Of a DNA stretch of 64,000 nt, positions 54,518 through 63,325 are shown piece after piece. The position numbers and the translations under genes are program-made. The stretch's first letter is position 1; each line of letters opens with the position of its first letter. Origin of the DNA: Arthrobacter sp. NicSoilB8 (GTDB lineage: Bacteria > Actinomycetota > Actinomycetes > Actinomycetales > Micrococcaceae); assembly GCF_019977355.1 (NCBI RefSeq), contig NZ_AP024655.1:496001-560000 (forward strand), read 5' to 3'. The notes under the pieces were generated by a model, which was not told the origin of the DNA, made no database searches, and was given only the letters and a program-made list of their open reading frames with translations.

Positions 54518-55807
54518 ATGCCAGCAATCGTGATCGTCGGAGCCCAATGGGGCGACGAAGGCAAAGGAAAGGCCACCGACCTGCTCGGCGGCCGGGTTGA
54601 CTACGTCGTCAAGCCCAACGGCGGCAACAACGCCGGGCACACCGTCGTCGTAGGCGGTGAGAAGTATGAGCTCAAGCTCCTTCCGGCCGGCATCCTGAGC
54701 CCGAACGCGGTTCCGATCATCGGAAACGGCTGCGTGGTGAACTTGGAAGCCCTGTTCCAGGAGATCGACGGCCTTGAGGCCCGCGGCGCCGACACCTCCA
54801 AGCTGCGCGTCTCCGCCAACGCCCACCTCGTGGCGCCGTACCACCAGGTCCTGGACAAGGTCACCGAACGGTTCCTCGGCAGCCGCGCCATCGGCACCAC
54901 CGGCCGCGGGATCGGCCCGGCCTACATGGACAAGGTGGCCCGCCTCGGCATCCGCGTCCAGGACGTCTTTGACGCCTCGATCCTGCGCCAGAAGGTCGAA
55001 GGCTCGCTGCGCCAGAAGAACGAGCTCCTGGTCAAGGTCTACAACCGCCGCGACATCGAGGTGGACGAGATCGTGGAGTACTTCCTGTCCTTCGCCGAGC
55101 GCCTCCGCCCGCTGGTCATCGACAGCACCTATGTCCTGAACACCGCCCTGGACGAGGGCAAGGTGGTCCTCATGGAGGGCGGCCAGGCCACGTTCCTGGA
55201 CGTCGACCACGGCACGTACCCCTTCGTGACCTCCTCGAACCCGACCGCCGGGGGCGCATCCGTGGGCTCGGGCATCGGCCCCACCCGCATCTCGCGCTCC
55301 ATCGGCATCATCAAGGCGTACACCACGCGCGTGGGCGCCGGACCGTTCCCCACAGAACTGTTCGACGAGATGGGCATGTACCTGCAGAAGACCGGCGGCG
55401 AGTTCGGCGTCAACACCGGCCGCCCCCGCCGCTGCGGCTGGTACGACGCCGTACTGGCGCGGCACGCCTCCCGCGTCAACGGCTTCACGGACTACTTCGT
55501 CACCAAGCTGGACGTGCTCACGGGCATCGAGCAGATCCCGGTCTGCGTGGCTTACGACGTCGACGGCGTGCGGCACGACGAGATGCCCATGACGCAGACC
55601 GAGTTCCATCACGCCAAGCCGATCTTCGAATACTTCGAAGGCTGGACCGAGGACATCACCGGGGCCCGCACCCTGGAAGACCTGCCGGAAAACGCCCGGA
55701 ACTACGTCCTCGCCCTGGAGAAGCTCTCCGGCACGCGCTTCTCCGCGATCGGCGTCGGACCGGACCGCGACCAGACGATCGTGGTCAACGATTTGATCAA
55801 CGACTAG
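54518..55807 (+). CDS. purA: adenylosuccinate synthetase
   Basis: Purine biosynthesis enzyme of 429 aa joining IMP and aspartate with [17 protein letters not shown] is the N-terminal P-loop with catalytic Asp; [10 protein letters not shown] holds the catalytic His; [13 protein letters not shown] and [19 protein letters not shown] are family signatures. A strong GGGGGAGGA lies five bases before ATG 54518; the longer open frame to 54443 is not used. It stands alone and ends at a hairpin. Confidence 0.97.
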   Translation: MPAIVIVGAQWGDEGKGKATDLLGGRVDYVVKPNGGNNAGHTVVVGGEKYELKLLPAGILSPNAVPIIGNGCVVNLEALFQEIDGLEARGADTSKLRVSANAHLVAPYHQVLDKVTERFLGSRAIGTTGRGIGPAYMDKVARLGIRVQDVFDASILRQKVEGSLRQKNELLVKVYNRRDIEVDEIVEYFLSFAERLRPLVIDSTYVLNTALDEGKVVLMEGGQATFLDVDHGTYPFVTSSNPTAGGASVGSGIGPTRISRSIGIIKAYTTRVGAGPFPTELFDEMGMYLQKTGGEFGVNTGRPRRCGWYDAVLARHASRVNGFTDYFVTKLDVLTGIEQIPVCVAYDVDGVRHDEMPMTQTEFHHAKPIFEYFEGWTEDITGARTLEDLPENARNYVLALEKLSGTRFSAIGVGPDRDQTIVVNDLIND

Positions 55808-55836
55808 CACTCACTGACGCACCACTAACTGGCGTC

Positions 55837-55877
55837 CGACGGCGGCGGGTCACCCTGAAGGCGGCCAGCCGCCGTCG
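55837..55877 (+). terminator. terminator hairpin after purA
   Basis: CGACGGCGGC (55837-55846) pairs with GCCGCCGTCG (55868-55877) around a 21-base loop. It separates the convergent purA and gntR genes. Confidence 0.6.
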
Positions 55878-55915
55878 TGGTTAAGGGCGTGGTTATGGTC
55901 GCGGCTCGGCCGGGC

Positions 55916-56569
55916 CTACTCCGCGGAGGTGAACCGCAGCGACAGCCAGTTCTCCCGGCAGGCCCTGGCGGCGGCTTCGGCGTCGCCCAGGCGGGCGAGT
56001 CGGATAATTTCGGCGTGCTGGGCCACCGATCCCCGGGCGGCAAAGGAGCCGAAGCGCATCCGCTCCACCCGGCGCAGGACCGGGGTGGTTTGTTCCAGGA
56101 GTTCCTGGAGCACCGGGTTGCCGCTGACCGTGACAAAGACGGCGTGGAAATCGTCGTCGGCCCGCAGCGCGGACTCGACGTCGGCGTCCTGCAGGGCCCG
56201 CTCGAAGCGCGCATTGGCCTCGGCCATGGCGGAGAGGTGGTCCTCGGTCAGAGCCGGCACGGCCAGGCGCGCGGCCAGCTCGTGCAGCCCGGCCACCACC
56301 TGCTGGGTGCTGACGGTTGACGCCTGGTCGTACGGGGCCACGATGGTCGACTTGCCCGGCAAAGCGATGACCAGGCCGGCGCGTTCCAGCCGCAGCAGCG
56401 CCTCCCGGATGGGGGTCCGGCTCACGCCCAGCCATGCTTCGAGTTCTGTGTCTTTCAGACGTTCGCCCGGCTCGAACGTGCCGTCGACAATCGCATCCCG
56501 GATGGATTCAAAGACGTTGTCCCGCAGCAGCGGCCGCTTATGGACTCCGGCGAGCGAGGGAACGGGCAT
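55916..56569 (-). CDS. GntR family regulator, FCD type
   Basis: Regulator of 217 aa. The winged helix (about 10-75) has [20 protein letters not shown] and [20 protein letters not shown]. The all-helical FCD effector domain follows, with metal-binding His/Asp candidates in DDDFHAVFV and a late His in VAQHAEII. The frame is open 40 codons upstream across the operator; MPVPSLAGV at 56569 is chosen. It is divergent from acdS with a perfect palindrome between, so it very likely controls acdS. ACC deaminase genes are more often governed by Lrp-type AcdR, so this is a different arrangement. Confidence 0.88.
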   Translation of the reverse strand: MPVPSLAGVHKRPLLRDNVFESIRDAIVDGTFEPGERLKDTELEAWLGVSRTPIREALLRLERAGLVIALPGKSTIVAPYDQASTVSTQQVVAGLHELAARLAVPALTEDHLSAMAEANARFERALQDADVESALRADDDFHAVFVTVSGNPVLQELLEQTTPVLRRVERMRFGSFAARGSVAQHAEIIRLARLGDAEAAARACRENWLSLRFTSAE

Positions 56570-56617
56570 GCAACATATCGTATATCGCCCTTGTCCTCCG
56601 GGAACGCATACCGGAGA

Positions 56618-56633
56618 ATGCAATATATTGCAT
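56618..56633. promoter_or_regulatory. operator ATGCAATATATTGCAT between gntR and acdS
   Basis: A perfect 16-bp palindrome, 45 bases before the acdS start. A second, imperfect site (ATGCAACATATCGTATAT, 56568-56585) overlaps the gntR start. Spacing and AT-rich centre fit an FCD-type GntR dimer. Confidence 0.7.
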
Positions 56634-56678
56634 GTTGATTTCCAGGATGCGTTTCCCACCGCGAGCAAAGGACCGCCG

Positions 56679-57689
56679 ATGGCCATCACCGATTTTGAGC
56701 GCTACCCCCTGATGTTTGGACCGAGCCCCATCCACCCGCTGCCGCGGCTCACCGCGCACCTGGGCGGAGCGCAGATTTGGGCGAAGCGGGAGGACGTCAA
56801 CAGCGGCCTCGCGTTTGGCGGCAACAAGACCCGCAAACTCGAGTACTTCGTCCCGGACGCACTGGCCCAGGGCGCGGACACCCTGGTCTCGATCGGCGGC
56901 TACCAGTCCAACCACACCCGCCAGGTCGCCGCGGTGGCCGCCAAACTGGGCCTCAAGGCACGCCTGGTCCAGGAAAACTGGGTCGACTGGCCGGACCCGC
57001 TCTCTGACCGCGTGGGGAACATCCTGCTCTCGCGCATCATGGGCGCCGACGTCCGGCTCGACAGTGCGGGCTTTGATATCGGCATCCGCAGCAGCTGGGA
57101 ACACGCCATCGAGGAGGTCAAGGCCGCCGGCGGCAAGCCGTACGCGATCCCGGCCGGCGGGTCCGACCACAGGCTGGGCGGGCTGGGCTTTGCCAACTGG
57201 GCCTACGAGGTGGAAGAGCAGGAGCGGGAGCTGGGCATCTTCTTCGACACGATTGTCGTCTGCACGGTCACGGGCTCCACCCACGCCGGCATGATCGCGG
57301 GATTCGCCGGCCAGGACAAACCGCGCCGGGTGATCGGCATCGATGCCTCGGCCACCCTGCGGAAGACCCGTGACCAGGTTGAACGCATTGCCCGGAACAC
57401 CGCGGAGCTGATCGGGCTGGGCCGGGAGCTCCGGGATGATGAAATCAACGTCATGGAGGGCTGGGCCGGGGACCTCTACGGAATCCCCGTCGATTCCACC
57501 CTGGAAGCCATCCGGCTTGGCGCCTCGCTCGAGGCCATGATCACCGACCCCGTCTACGAGGGCAAGTCCCTCGCCGGGCTGATCGACCTCGTGAAAAGCC
57601 GGGAGATCCCGGCGGGCAGCAATGTCCTTTACGCCCACCTGGGCGGCCAGATCGCCCTCAACGCCTACAGCGGGCTCTTCCGCTCCTGA
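56679..57689 (+). CDS. acdS: 1-aminocyclopropane-1-carboxylate deaminase
   Basis: PLP enzyme of 336 aa that opens the plant ethylene precursor ACC to 2-oxobutyrate and ammonia. PLP-binding Lys50 is in [10 protein letters not shown], Ser77 in GYQSNHTRQ, and the residues that separate true ACC deaminases from D-cysteine desulfhydrases are kept: Tyr293-Glu294 in [10 protein letters not shown] and Leu321 in AHLGGQ (one below the Pseudomonas numbering). LVQENWVDW is also diagnostic. The upstream extension of the frame is antisense to gntR; ATG 56679 is right. It indicates a plant-associated or rhizosphere lifestyle. Confidence 0.93.
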   Translation: MAITDFERYPLMFGPSPIHPLPRLTAHLGGAQIWAKREDVNSGLAFGGNKTRKLEYFVPDALAQGADTLVSIGGYQSNHTRQVAAVAAKLGLKARLVQENWVDWPDPLSDRVGNILLSRIMGADVRLDSAGFDIGIRSSWEHAIEEVKAAGGKPYAIPAGGSDHRLGGLGFANWAYEVEEQERELGIFFDTIVVCTVTGSTHAGMIAGFAGQDKPRRVIGIDASATLRKTRDQVERIARNTAELIGLGRELRDDEINVMEGWAGDLYGIPVDSTLEAIRLGASLEAMITDPVYEGKSLAGLIDLVKSREIPAGSNVLYAHLGGQIALNAYSGLFRS

Positions 57690-57857
57690 CGCGGATCCAG
57701 CCGCCGTCGTCGTTAACTCCCGCGGCGGCGGATCCCCACGGAACTGCCACCAGGCCGGGGTGCCGCCGTCGCCGTCGTTAGCCCCGCAGCGCCGGGCCGA
57801 AAAAAAAGAAAATTTCCGATCGGTGCGTAACCTTTCGGGCCACCCCAGCGATTACTC

Positions 57858-58030
57858 CTTATGTAAGCGCCGCCGGACTTTGGACCCCCACCAAGTATCC
57901 GGCGGGCCTTCCACCGTAAGCGCCGGCCGGCGCCTTCCCCCCATTTGGTCTCCGGTCGGCCCTTCACCGTAAGCGCTTGCCGGCGCCCACCCCCATCGGG
58001 CGCCGGCCAGCCTTCCACTGCGAGAGCGGG
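57858..58030. repeat. three and a half imperfect tandem units of about 50 bp
   Basis: Units share CCTTCCACCGTAAGCGC and GCCGGCGCC blocks: near 57858 (partial), 57906, 57959 and 58010 (partial). Each could fold into a GC hairpin. They fill most of the 403-bp gap (57690-58092) before the secreted repeat protein. The first part of the gap has two near copies of GCCGCCGTCG-CGTTA. No gene seen. Confidence 0.6.
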
Positions 58031-58092
58031 CTATCTACTGCCCCATGCGGCCTCAGCCCGCCTTCCACAAAATAAAAGGATGTATCCCTGTT

Positions 58093-58590
58093 ATGAAGAG
58101 TGTTAGCAAGACCACCAAGATTGCCGTCGGCGCCGCCATCCTGGCAGTCGGAGGATTCTCCGGCATCGGACTGGCCAATGCGGCCCAGCTGTCCAGCACC
58201 GAACAGTCAGAAGTGACCCACGCTACGCCCGCCACCCCGGCCACTCCTTCCACTCCCACGCTCCCGGCAAAGCCCGCCGTCCCGGCCGTCCCCGCAGTTC
58301 CGGCGGCACCGTCGGCTGATGACGCCGCCAAGGGCGACACTGACTCCGACGGCGCCGAGGGTGCCGGCGAGGCCTCCGTCGACGCGGACCAGGACGGCGC
58401 CACCGTCAAGAGCGACGCAACCGTCAAGGGCGCTGCCGGTGAGGCGCGCGCCAATGCCAACGTCAAGGCCGCAGTTCCGGCCGTTCCCGCCACGCCGGCT
58501 GTGCCCGGTGCCGACGGCGCTCCGGCCACCGCGGCTGTTCCGGCTACTCCGGCCGTGCCGTCCGTCGACCTGCCCCAGCACGACAAGTAA
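58093..58590 (+). CDS. secreted Val-Pro-Ala-rich repeat protein
   Basis: Exported protein of 165 aa. Signal peptide MKSVSKTTKIAVGAAILAV, with a likely cut after ANA, is followed by two low-complexity zones of VPAVPA/TPATPA type (about 45-75 and 125-160) around an acidic centre (DDAAKGDTDSDGAEGAGEAS) and a Lys/Ala stretch. It has no cysteine pair and no known domain. It may coat the cell wall or be an unstructured spacer. AAAGGA is about 11 bases before ATG 58093; an earlier in-frame ATG at 58045 lacks a site. It precedes a sigma factor whose partner membrane protein has a similar Pro-rich outer part. Confidence 0.75.
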   Translation: MKSVSKTTKIAVGAAILAVGGFSGIGLANAAQLSSTEQSEVTHATPATPATPSTPTLPAKPAVPAVPAVPAAPSADDAAKGDTDSDGAEGAGEASVDADQDGATVKSDATVKGAAGEARANANVKAAVPAVPATPAVPGADGAPATAAVPATPAVPSVDLPQHDK

Positions 58591-58623
58591 ATCCGGCTGT
58601 TGAGCCCGGACCCGGCAAGGGTC

Positions 58624-58697
58624 TGTAACGAAGGAATGGGCCCTCGCCTTTGAAGGGCTCGGGGGTGCGGCCGCTAGACTTGCAGGGGCCGCACCCC
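58624..58697 (+). promoter_or_regulatory. candidate promoter region of the sigma factor gene
   Basis: TGTAACG at 58624-58630 resembles ECF -35 elements. A hairpin GGGGTGCGGCC (58662-58672) with 58687-58697 encloses TAGACT (58675-58680), which could be a housekeeping -10. The mixture suggests control by the sigma factor itself; the sequence alone does not settle it. Confidence 0.4.
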
Positions 58698-58720
58698 AGC
58701 AGTAACGGAAGGACAGCCTT

Positions 58721-59269
58721 TTGGCAGAGCAGCTAAGCGACGACGAACTGTCAGCCGCTTTAGCTGGTGACCCATCAGGTTTCAGCGCGGTCTACGTGGC
58801 TATTTCGCCGGCCGTCCTGGGCTATTTCCGGGCCCGCGGGGTGGACGACGCAGAGGCCCTGACCCAGGACGTGTTCGTCGACGTCCTGCCGAAACTGGCA
58901 GGCGTCACCGGCGGTCACGCGGGCCTGCGGACGTTCATCTTCTCCGTCGCCCATGCACGGTTGGTCGACTACCGACGGCGGGCAGAACGCACACCCCATC
59001 TGGCCGAATACGATCCCCTCGAGGACGCGCGTTTCTCGGCTTCGGCGGAGGATGAGGCGCTCGGCTCCCTGGGCGGCATTTCCCACACCCTCGCGAGGCT
59101 CAACGAGGAGCAGCGGGAAGTTCTGGTCCTGCGCATCGTCGCAGACCTTTCCATCGAACAGGTGGCCGGCATCATGGACAAGACGCCGGGTGCCATCAAG
59201 CAGCTTCAGCGGCGCGGGCTCAATGCCCTGCGCGAACTCGTAACCGAAAAGGACCACGCAGCATCATGA
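58721..59269 (+). CDS. ECF-type RNA polymerase sigma factor
   Basis: Sigma-70 family factor of 182 aa starting with TTG, preceded by GGAAGGAC. Region 2 covers about 20-90 (ALTQDVFVDVLPKL, LRTFIFSVAHARLVDYRRR); region 4 covers about 120-172 (LARLNEEQREVLVLRIVADLSIEQVAGIMDKTPGAIKQLQRR, here named by its ends). It overlaps the next gene by ATGA. That gene encodes a membrane protein with a cytoplasmic front part, the usual layout for a sigma/anti-sigma pair. The signal and regulon are unknown. Confidence 0.9.
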   Translation: MAEQLSDDELSAALAGDPSGFSAVYVAISPAVLGYFRARGVDDAEALTQDVFVDVLPKLAGVTGGHAGLRTFIFSVAHARLVDYRRRAERTPHLAEYDPLEDARFSASAEDEALGSLGGISHTLARLNEEQREVLVLRIVADLSIEQVAGIMDKTPGAIKQLQRRGLNALRELVTEKDHAAS

Positions 59270-60129
59270 CGGGCACCCGCGATCCCCAGCAGGATGGCAG
59301 CATCCAGGCGCTGCTGAGCGACTCCGGCCTCGAATCCGCGGCCGAAATCCGGAGTGCGCTGGAACAGCTCCGCGCCCTGGTCCCGGACGAGGCCCCCGCG
59401 CCCCGCGCCGACCTCGCGGCACTTCTCGCCGCCGGCGCGGCCGGCCAGCCCGGCCCTGTTTCAGCCCGCCCTGTTTCAGCCGCGTCCGGCCCGGCCGGCT
59501 CCGTACCGGCCACTTCTGTCCCGGCCACGTCTGTCCCGGCCACGACGACGGCGATGCCCGCGGTCGCGTCCGCAGGGTCGTCAGCCGACGAATCGAACGA
59601 TTCTGCGAGTGAGTCCCTGCCGGCCGGGGTCACGAGCCTCGCCGAGCGCCGCGGCCGGAAGCGCCGGCTGGCAATCGTCGGCGGCGCCCTCGTGGCTGCC
59701 ATGACGCTCGGGGCCGGGGCCGTCGCGGCATCCAGCGAGGATTTCCGGCACAGCGTCAGCCAGACCGTCGGCGTCATTTTCCAGCCCGCGGGCCACGCGA
59801 CCCCGGCCCCGGCGCACGTCGAGCCGTCGCCGGCTTCTGTCCCGGCTGTTCCCGCGCCCGCCGTCACTGCACGGCCAGGCACGCCCGGCGCCGGGACACC
59901 GGGCGCCCCGGAGGCCCCGGCGGCCGGTCACACGCGGCCCGCCACCCCGCCCGCCGTCGGCCGCGACGGCATCCTGCCAGCGCCGGGCCAGCGCCCGGGA
60001 GTACCAGGACTGCCCGCCGCGCCGGGCCTTCGGGACGGGGGCGACGGCGAGAAGCTGCCCCGCGTTCCCGGCAACATCACGCCAACCCTTCCCGGCGTCG
60101 TTCCCACCGAGGCCCCGGTCCATCCCTAG
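59266..60129 (+). CDS. single-pass membrane protein, likely anti-sigma factor
   Basis: Protein of 287 aa. The cytoplasmic N-terminus (about 1-50) is helical (IQALLSDSGLESAAEIRSALEQLRALV), then a Pro/Ala-rich linker with VPATS repeats. One membrane helix lies at about 145-165 (LAIVGGALVAAMTLGAGAVAA). The outer 120 residues are Pro/Gly/Ala-rich. No classic zinc-binding HxxxCxxC motif of ZAS anti-sigmas is seen. Its translation is coupled to the sigma gene, which is the main reason for this call. It could be the sensor for cell-wall state. Certainty on the coding gene is high, on the role moderate. Confidence 0.75.
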   Translation: MTGTRDPQQDGSIQALLSDSGLESAAEIRSALEQLRALVPDEAPAPRADLAALLAAGAAGQPGPVSARPVSAASGPAGSVPATSVPATSVPATTTAMPAVASAGSSADESNDSASESLPAGVTSLAERRGRKRRLAIVGGALVAAMTLGAGAVAASSEDFRHSVSQTVGVIFQPAGHATPAPAHVEPSPASVPAVPAPAVTARPGTPGAGTPGAPEAPAAGHTRPATPPAVGRDGILPAPGQRPGVPGLPAAPGLRDGGDGEKLPRVPGNITPTLPGVVPTEAPVHP

Positions 60130-60258
60130 CCTGCCGGCCCGTCCTCGGGTGCCGGTCCGTCCAATCACGGGTGAGGTGCAGGCTCGCCGTGGCCTTACGG
60201 CGACCCCGGCACCTGACCCGCGCTTTCGGCCCCGAACCCGCCAGTCCAGAGCCTGAGG

Positions 60259-60756
60259 CTAGGCCAGGACCTGCCGCTTGGAGGAAATGACGCCGGTGTC
60301 GAAGCCGGCCAGGTGCAGGCCGCCGTGGAAACGGGCATGCTCAATCTTCACGCAGCGGTCCATCACGACGTCGAGCCCGGCGGCTTCGGCTTCCTTCGCC
60401 ACGTCCTCGTGCCACGAACCCAGCTGCAGCCACAGCGTCTTGGCGCCCGCGGCGACGGCTTCGTCCAGAACTCCCGGCAGGTCCTCATGCTTGCGGAACA
60501 CGTCCACAATGTCCGGGCTCTCCGGGAGGTCCGCGAGCGAGGCGTAGGTCCGTTCGCCCAGGATCTCCTTCACCACGGGGTTCACGAAATACACCTTGTA
60601 GCGGGTGGAGGACTGCAGGTAGGTGGCCACGAAGTAGCTGGCGCGGGATGGCTTGTCCGAGGCACCCACAATCGCGATCGACTTGGCCTGGCGCAGCAGG
60701 TTCAGCCGTTCCGGTGCAGTCGGTCCGGTCCAGGTCCTGGTCTCTTCAGTGCTCAT
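60259..60756 (-). CDS. CoA-binding protein (YccU family)
   Basis: Rossmann-fold protein of 165 aa. KSIAIVGASDKPSRASYFVATYL at about 25-45 is the nucleotide-binding start and VYFVNPVVKEILGE and IVDVFRKHEDLPGVLDEAV are typical of the family; MDRCVKIEHAR ends it. It is thought to bind CoA; no reaction is known. The start overlaps the stop of metY by four bases, so it belongs to the sulfur operon. Its length and motifs are standard. Confidence 0.9.
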   Translation of the reverse strand: MSTEETRTWTGPTAPERLNLLRQAKSIAIVGASDKPSRASYFVATYLQSSTRYKVYFVNPVVKEILGERTYASLADLPESPDIVDVFRKHEDLPGVLDEAVAAGAKTLWLQLGSWHEDVAKEAEAAGLDVVMDRCVKIEHARFHGGLHLAGFDTGVISSKRQVLA

Positions 60757-62105
60757 GCGGTTGCTCCGATCGGGCAGGAAGCGGCTTCGTCCGGGGCGGC
60801 CTCATCCGACGCTCCGGCCTCCTCCGAGGCGGCGTCCAGGGCCTGGTCGAGGTCCCACAGGATGTCATCCAGGTCCTCCAGGCCGACGGAGATGCGGACC
60901 AGGTCCTCGGGCACGCCCGCGGATTCCAGCTGTTCCGGGCTGAGCTGCTGGTGCGTGGTGGAGCCCGGGTGGATCACCAGGGTCCGGGAATCGCCCACGT
61001 TGGCCAGGTGTGAGGCCAGCTGCAGGGCTTCGATGAATTTCTGCCCCGCGGCACGGCCGCCCTTCACTCCGAAGGAGAACACTGAGCCCGGACCCAGCGG
61101 CAGGTACTTTCTGGCCCGTTCGAAGTGCGGGTGCGAGGGCAGGCCGGAGAAGTTCACGTAGGCCACGCGCTCGTCCGCCTCCAGCCACTCGGCCACGGCC
61201 TGGGCGTTGCGGAGGTGCTCGTCGAGGCGCTGGGGCAGCGTTTCCACGCCCTGCAGGAGCTGGAACGCCGACTGCGGGGACAGGGCCGGGCCGATGTCGC
61301 GCAGCTGCTCGCAGCGCAGCTTGGTGAGGAACCCGTACTCGCCGAAGTTGCCCCACCAGGAGACGTTGCCGTAGGAGGCCACGGGTTCGGTCATGGTGGG
61401 GAACTTGCCGTTGCCCCAGTTGAAGCGGCCGCTCTCGACAATGACGCCGCCAAGGGTGGTGCCGTGGCCGCCGAGGAACTTCGTGGCGGAGTGGATCACA
61501 ATGTCCGCCCCGTGCTCGATTGGCCGCACGAGGTACGGAGTGCTCAAGGTGGCGTCGACGACGAGCGGGATGCCGGCGTCGTGCGCCACCTTGGCCAGCC
61601 CCTCAAGGTCCTGGACTTCCGAGGACGGGTTGGCCACCACCTCGACGAAGATTGCCTTGGTGTTCTCGCGCACCGCGGCGGCGTAGTCCGCCGGTTCCGT
61701 GCCGGGGACGAACGTGGTGTCCACGCCGAAGCGGCGCAGCGTGACGTCCAGCTGGGTCACCGTGCCGCCGTAGAGCTGGGAGGCGGCGACGATGTGGTCG
61801 CCGGCCTGGGTCAGCGCGGCGAACGTGATGAACTCGGCCGCCATGCCGGAGGACGTTGCCACCGCACCGATGCCGCCGTCCAGGGACGCGATGCGCTCCT
61901 CGAACGCGGCCACGGTGGGGTTGCCGATGCGGGAGTAGATGTTGCCGTACTTCTGCAGGGCGAAGAGGTTCGCGGCGTCCTGGGTGTCTTTGAACACGAA
62001 GGACGTGGTCTGGTAGATCGGCACCGCGCGGGCGCCGTGCTCGGCGTCGGGGGTGCCGCCGGCGTGCAGGGCGCGGGTGCGGAAGCCGAAGCTGCGCTCC
62101 GCCAT
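60753..62105 (-). CDS. metY: O-acetylhomoserine sulfhydrylase
   Basis: PLP enzyme of 450 aa in the Cys/Met metabolism family. The PLP Lys is in HSATKFLGGHG at about 205-215; TLHAGG-like start FGFRTRALHAGGTPD, YSRIGNPTVAAFEER and TSSGMAAEF are marks of MetY. It makes homocysteine from O-acetylhomoserine and sulfide. The N-terminal Met is shared as overlapping base with the SfnG-like stop. Located between a sulfone monooxygenase and a CoA-binding protein, it would use sulfide from sulfite reduction. The last 30 residues are Ala/Glu-rich and vary. Confidence 0.93.
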   Translation of the reverse strand: MAERSFGFRTRALHAGGTPDAEHGARAVPIYQTTSFVFKDTQDAANLFALQKYGNIYSRIGNPTVAAFEERIASLDGGIGAVATSSGMAAEFITFAALTQAGDHIVAASQLYGGTVTQLDVTLRRFGVDTTFVPGTEPADYAAAVRENTKAIFVEVVANPSSEVQDLEGLAKVAHDAGIPLVVDATLSTPYLVRPIEHGADIVIHSATKFLGGHGTTLGGVIVESGRFNWGNGKFPTMTEPVASYGNVSWWGNFGEYGFLTKLRCEQLRDIGPALSPQSAFQLLQGVETLPQRLDEHLRNAQAVAEWLEADERVAYVNFSGLPSHPHFERARKYLPLGPGSVFSFGVKGGRAAGQKFIEALQLASHLANVGDSRTLVIHPGSTTHQQLSPEQLESAGVPEDLVRISVGLEDLDDILWDLDQALDAASEEAGASDEAAPDEAASCPIGATA

Positions 62106-63316
62106 TATGCGGCCACCTCAACCTGGGCCACGGGCGTCCCGGACAGGTCCAGGTCGACGCCGTTCTTGCGGGCCAGGTCCGCCTCGAGGTCGCGGACGAT
62201 CGGCAGGACATCCCGGCCGAACGCGGCGACCTCCTCCTGGAAGTGCAGGTAGCCGGTGAGGAACAGGTTCACGCCGATCTTCTTGTACGCCACGATCCGC
62301 TCCGCAATCTGCTCCGGGGTGCCGATCAGCTGGGTCTTGAAGCCGTCGTTGTACTGGACCAGGTCCTCGAAGCTTGAGTCGGCCCACATGCCCTTGCCGT
62401 CCTTGGTGGACGCCCCGGCTTCCTGGACCGCGTCGCGGAAGCCCTGGACGGCAGGCTTGTGTGCCTTCTCGACGATTTCGCGGAGGGTGTCCCGGGCTTC
62501 CTTTTCGGAGTCGCGGGCGATGACGAAGCCGTTGAGGCCGAACTTCGGGGAACTCAGAGCGGGAAGGGCGGCCAGAGCGCCGTCGGTTCCGCGCCGGGTT
62601 TCACCAGCCGCCGCGACCACACCGGCGATGTTCTCCTTGAAGCCTTCCAGGTCCTTGCCGTTGGAGAAGTACCAGTCCGCCACGCGGCCGGCGGTGGCCT
62701 GCGCGGCGGTGGAGTTGCCGCCGAAGAAGATCTCCGGGTGTGCCCGGCCCGGCACGTCCACGGGGGCCGGCTGCAGGGTGAAGTCGGTGATGTTGTAGTA
62801 CTTGCCGGACTGGCTGAAGTTCTTTTCGGTCAGCAGGCCGCGGAGCACCCGGATGAATTCCTCGGTGCGGACGTAGCGTTCGTCGTGCTCGAGCCATTCG
62901 AGGCCGAAGTTCTCAAACTCCGTCTTGAGCCAGCCGGAGACGATGTTCACGGCGGCGCGGCCGTTGGAGATGTGGTCCGCCGTGATGAGGTACTTGGCCA
63001 GGACGCCGGGGTGCCACATGCCGGGGTGGACGGCGGCGATCACCTTGAGCCGCTCCGTCGCGGCCAGGAGCGCCAGGCTGAAAGAGGTCGCCTCGTGCTG
63101 CTTGTCGGCGCCGTACGAGGCGGCGTAGCGGGTCTGGGTCAGGGCGTATTCGAAGCCGGAGTTCTCGGCGATCCGGGCGAGCTTCTTGTTGTATTCAAAG
63201 TCCCAGCCGGTGCGCTGTTCGATCGTGGAGACCACCAGGCCGCCCGAGACGTTCGGGACCCAGTAGGCGAATTTCAGGGGTTCGGAGAGACGTGCAACGC
63301 TGCTGATGTCAGTCAT
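62105..63316 (-). CDS. sfnG: FMNH2-dependent dimethyl sulfone monooxygenase-like (SfnG)
   Basis: Luciferase-like flavin monooxygenase of 403 aa. LKFAYWVPNVSGGLVVSTIEQRT near the N-terminus (shortened here to LKFAYWVPNVSGGLVVS) is characteristic of SfnG, and NIVSGWLKTEFENFG and FFGGNSTAAQ are typical of the alkanesulfonate group. It would take reduced FMN from a separate reductase and split C-S bonds of dimethyl sulfone or related sulfones. It is the first complete gene of the sulfur cluster SfnG-MetY-CoA-binding. The related SsuD acts on alkanesulfonates, so that substrate cannot be excluded. Confidence 0.82.
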   Translation of the reverse strand: MTDISSVARLSEPLKFAYWVPNVSGGLVVSTIEQRTGWDFEYNKKLARIAENSGFEYALTQTRYAASYGADKQHEATSFSLALLAATERLKVIAAVHPGMWHPGVLAKYLITADHISNGRAAVNIVSGWLKTEFENFGLEWLEHDERYVRTEEFIRVLRGLLTEKNFSQSGKYYNITDFTLQPAPVDVPGRAHPEIFFGGNSTAAQATAGRVADWYFSNGKDLEGFKENIAGVVAAAGETRRGTDGALAALPALSSPKFGLNGFVIARDSEKEARDTLREIVEKAHKPAVQGFRDAVQEAGASTKDGKGMWADSSFEDLVQYNDGFKTQLIGTPEQIAERIVAYKKIGVNLFLTGYLHFQEEVAAFGRDVLPIVRDLEADLARKNGVDLDLSGTPVAQVEVAA

Positions 63317-63325
63317 GGGGTTCCT

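Noticed and set aside
56679..57689. D-cysteine desulfhydrase as the product
   Set aside because: The Tyr-Glu pair and the late Leu typical of ACC deaminase are kept; desulfhydrases differ at these places.
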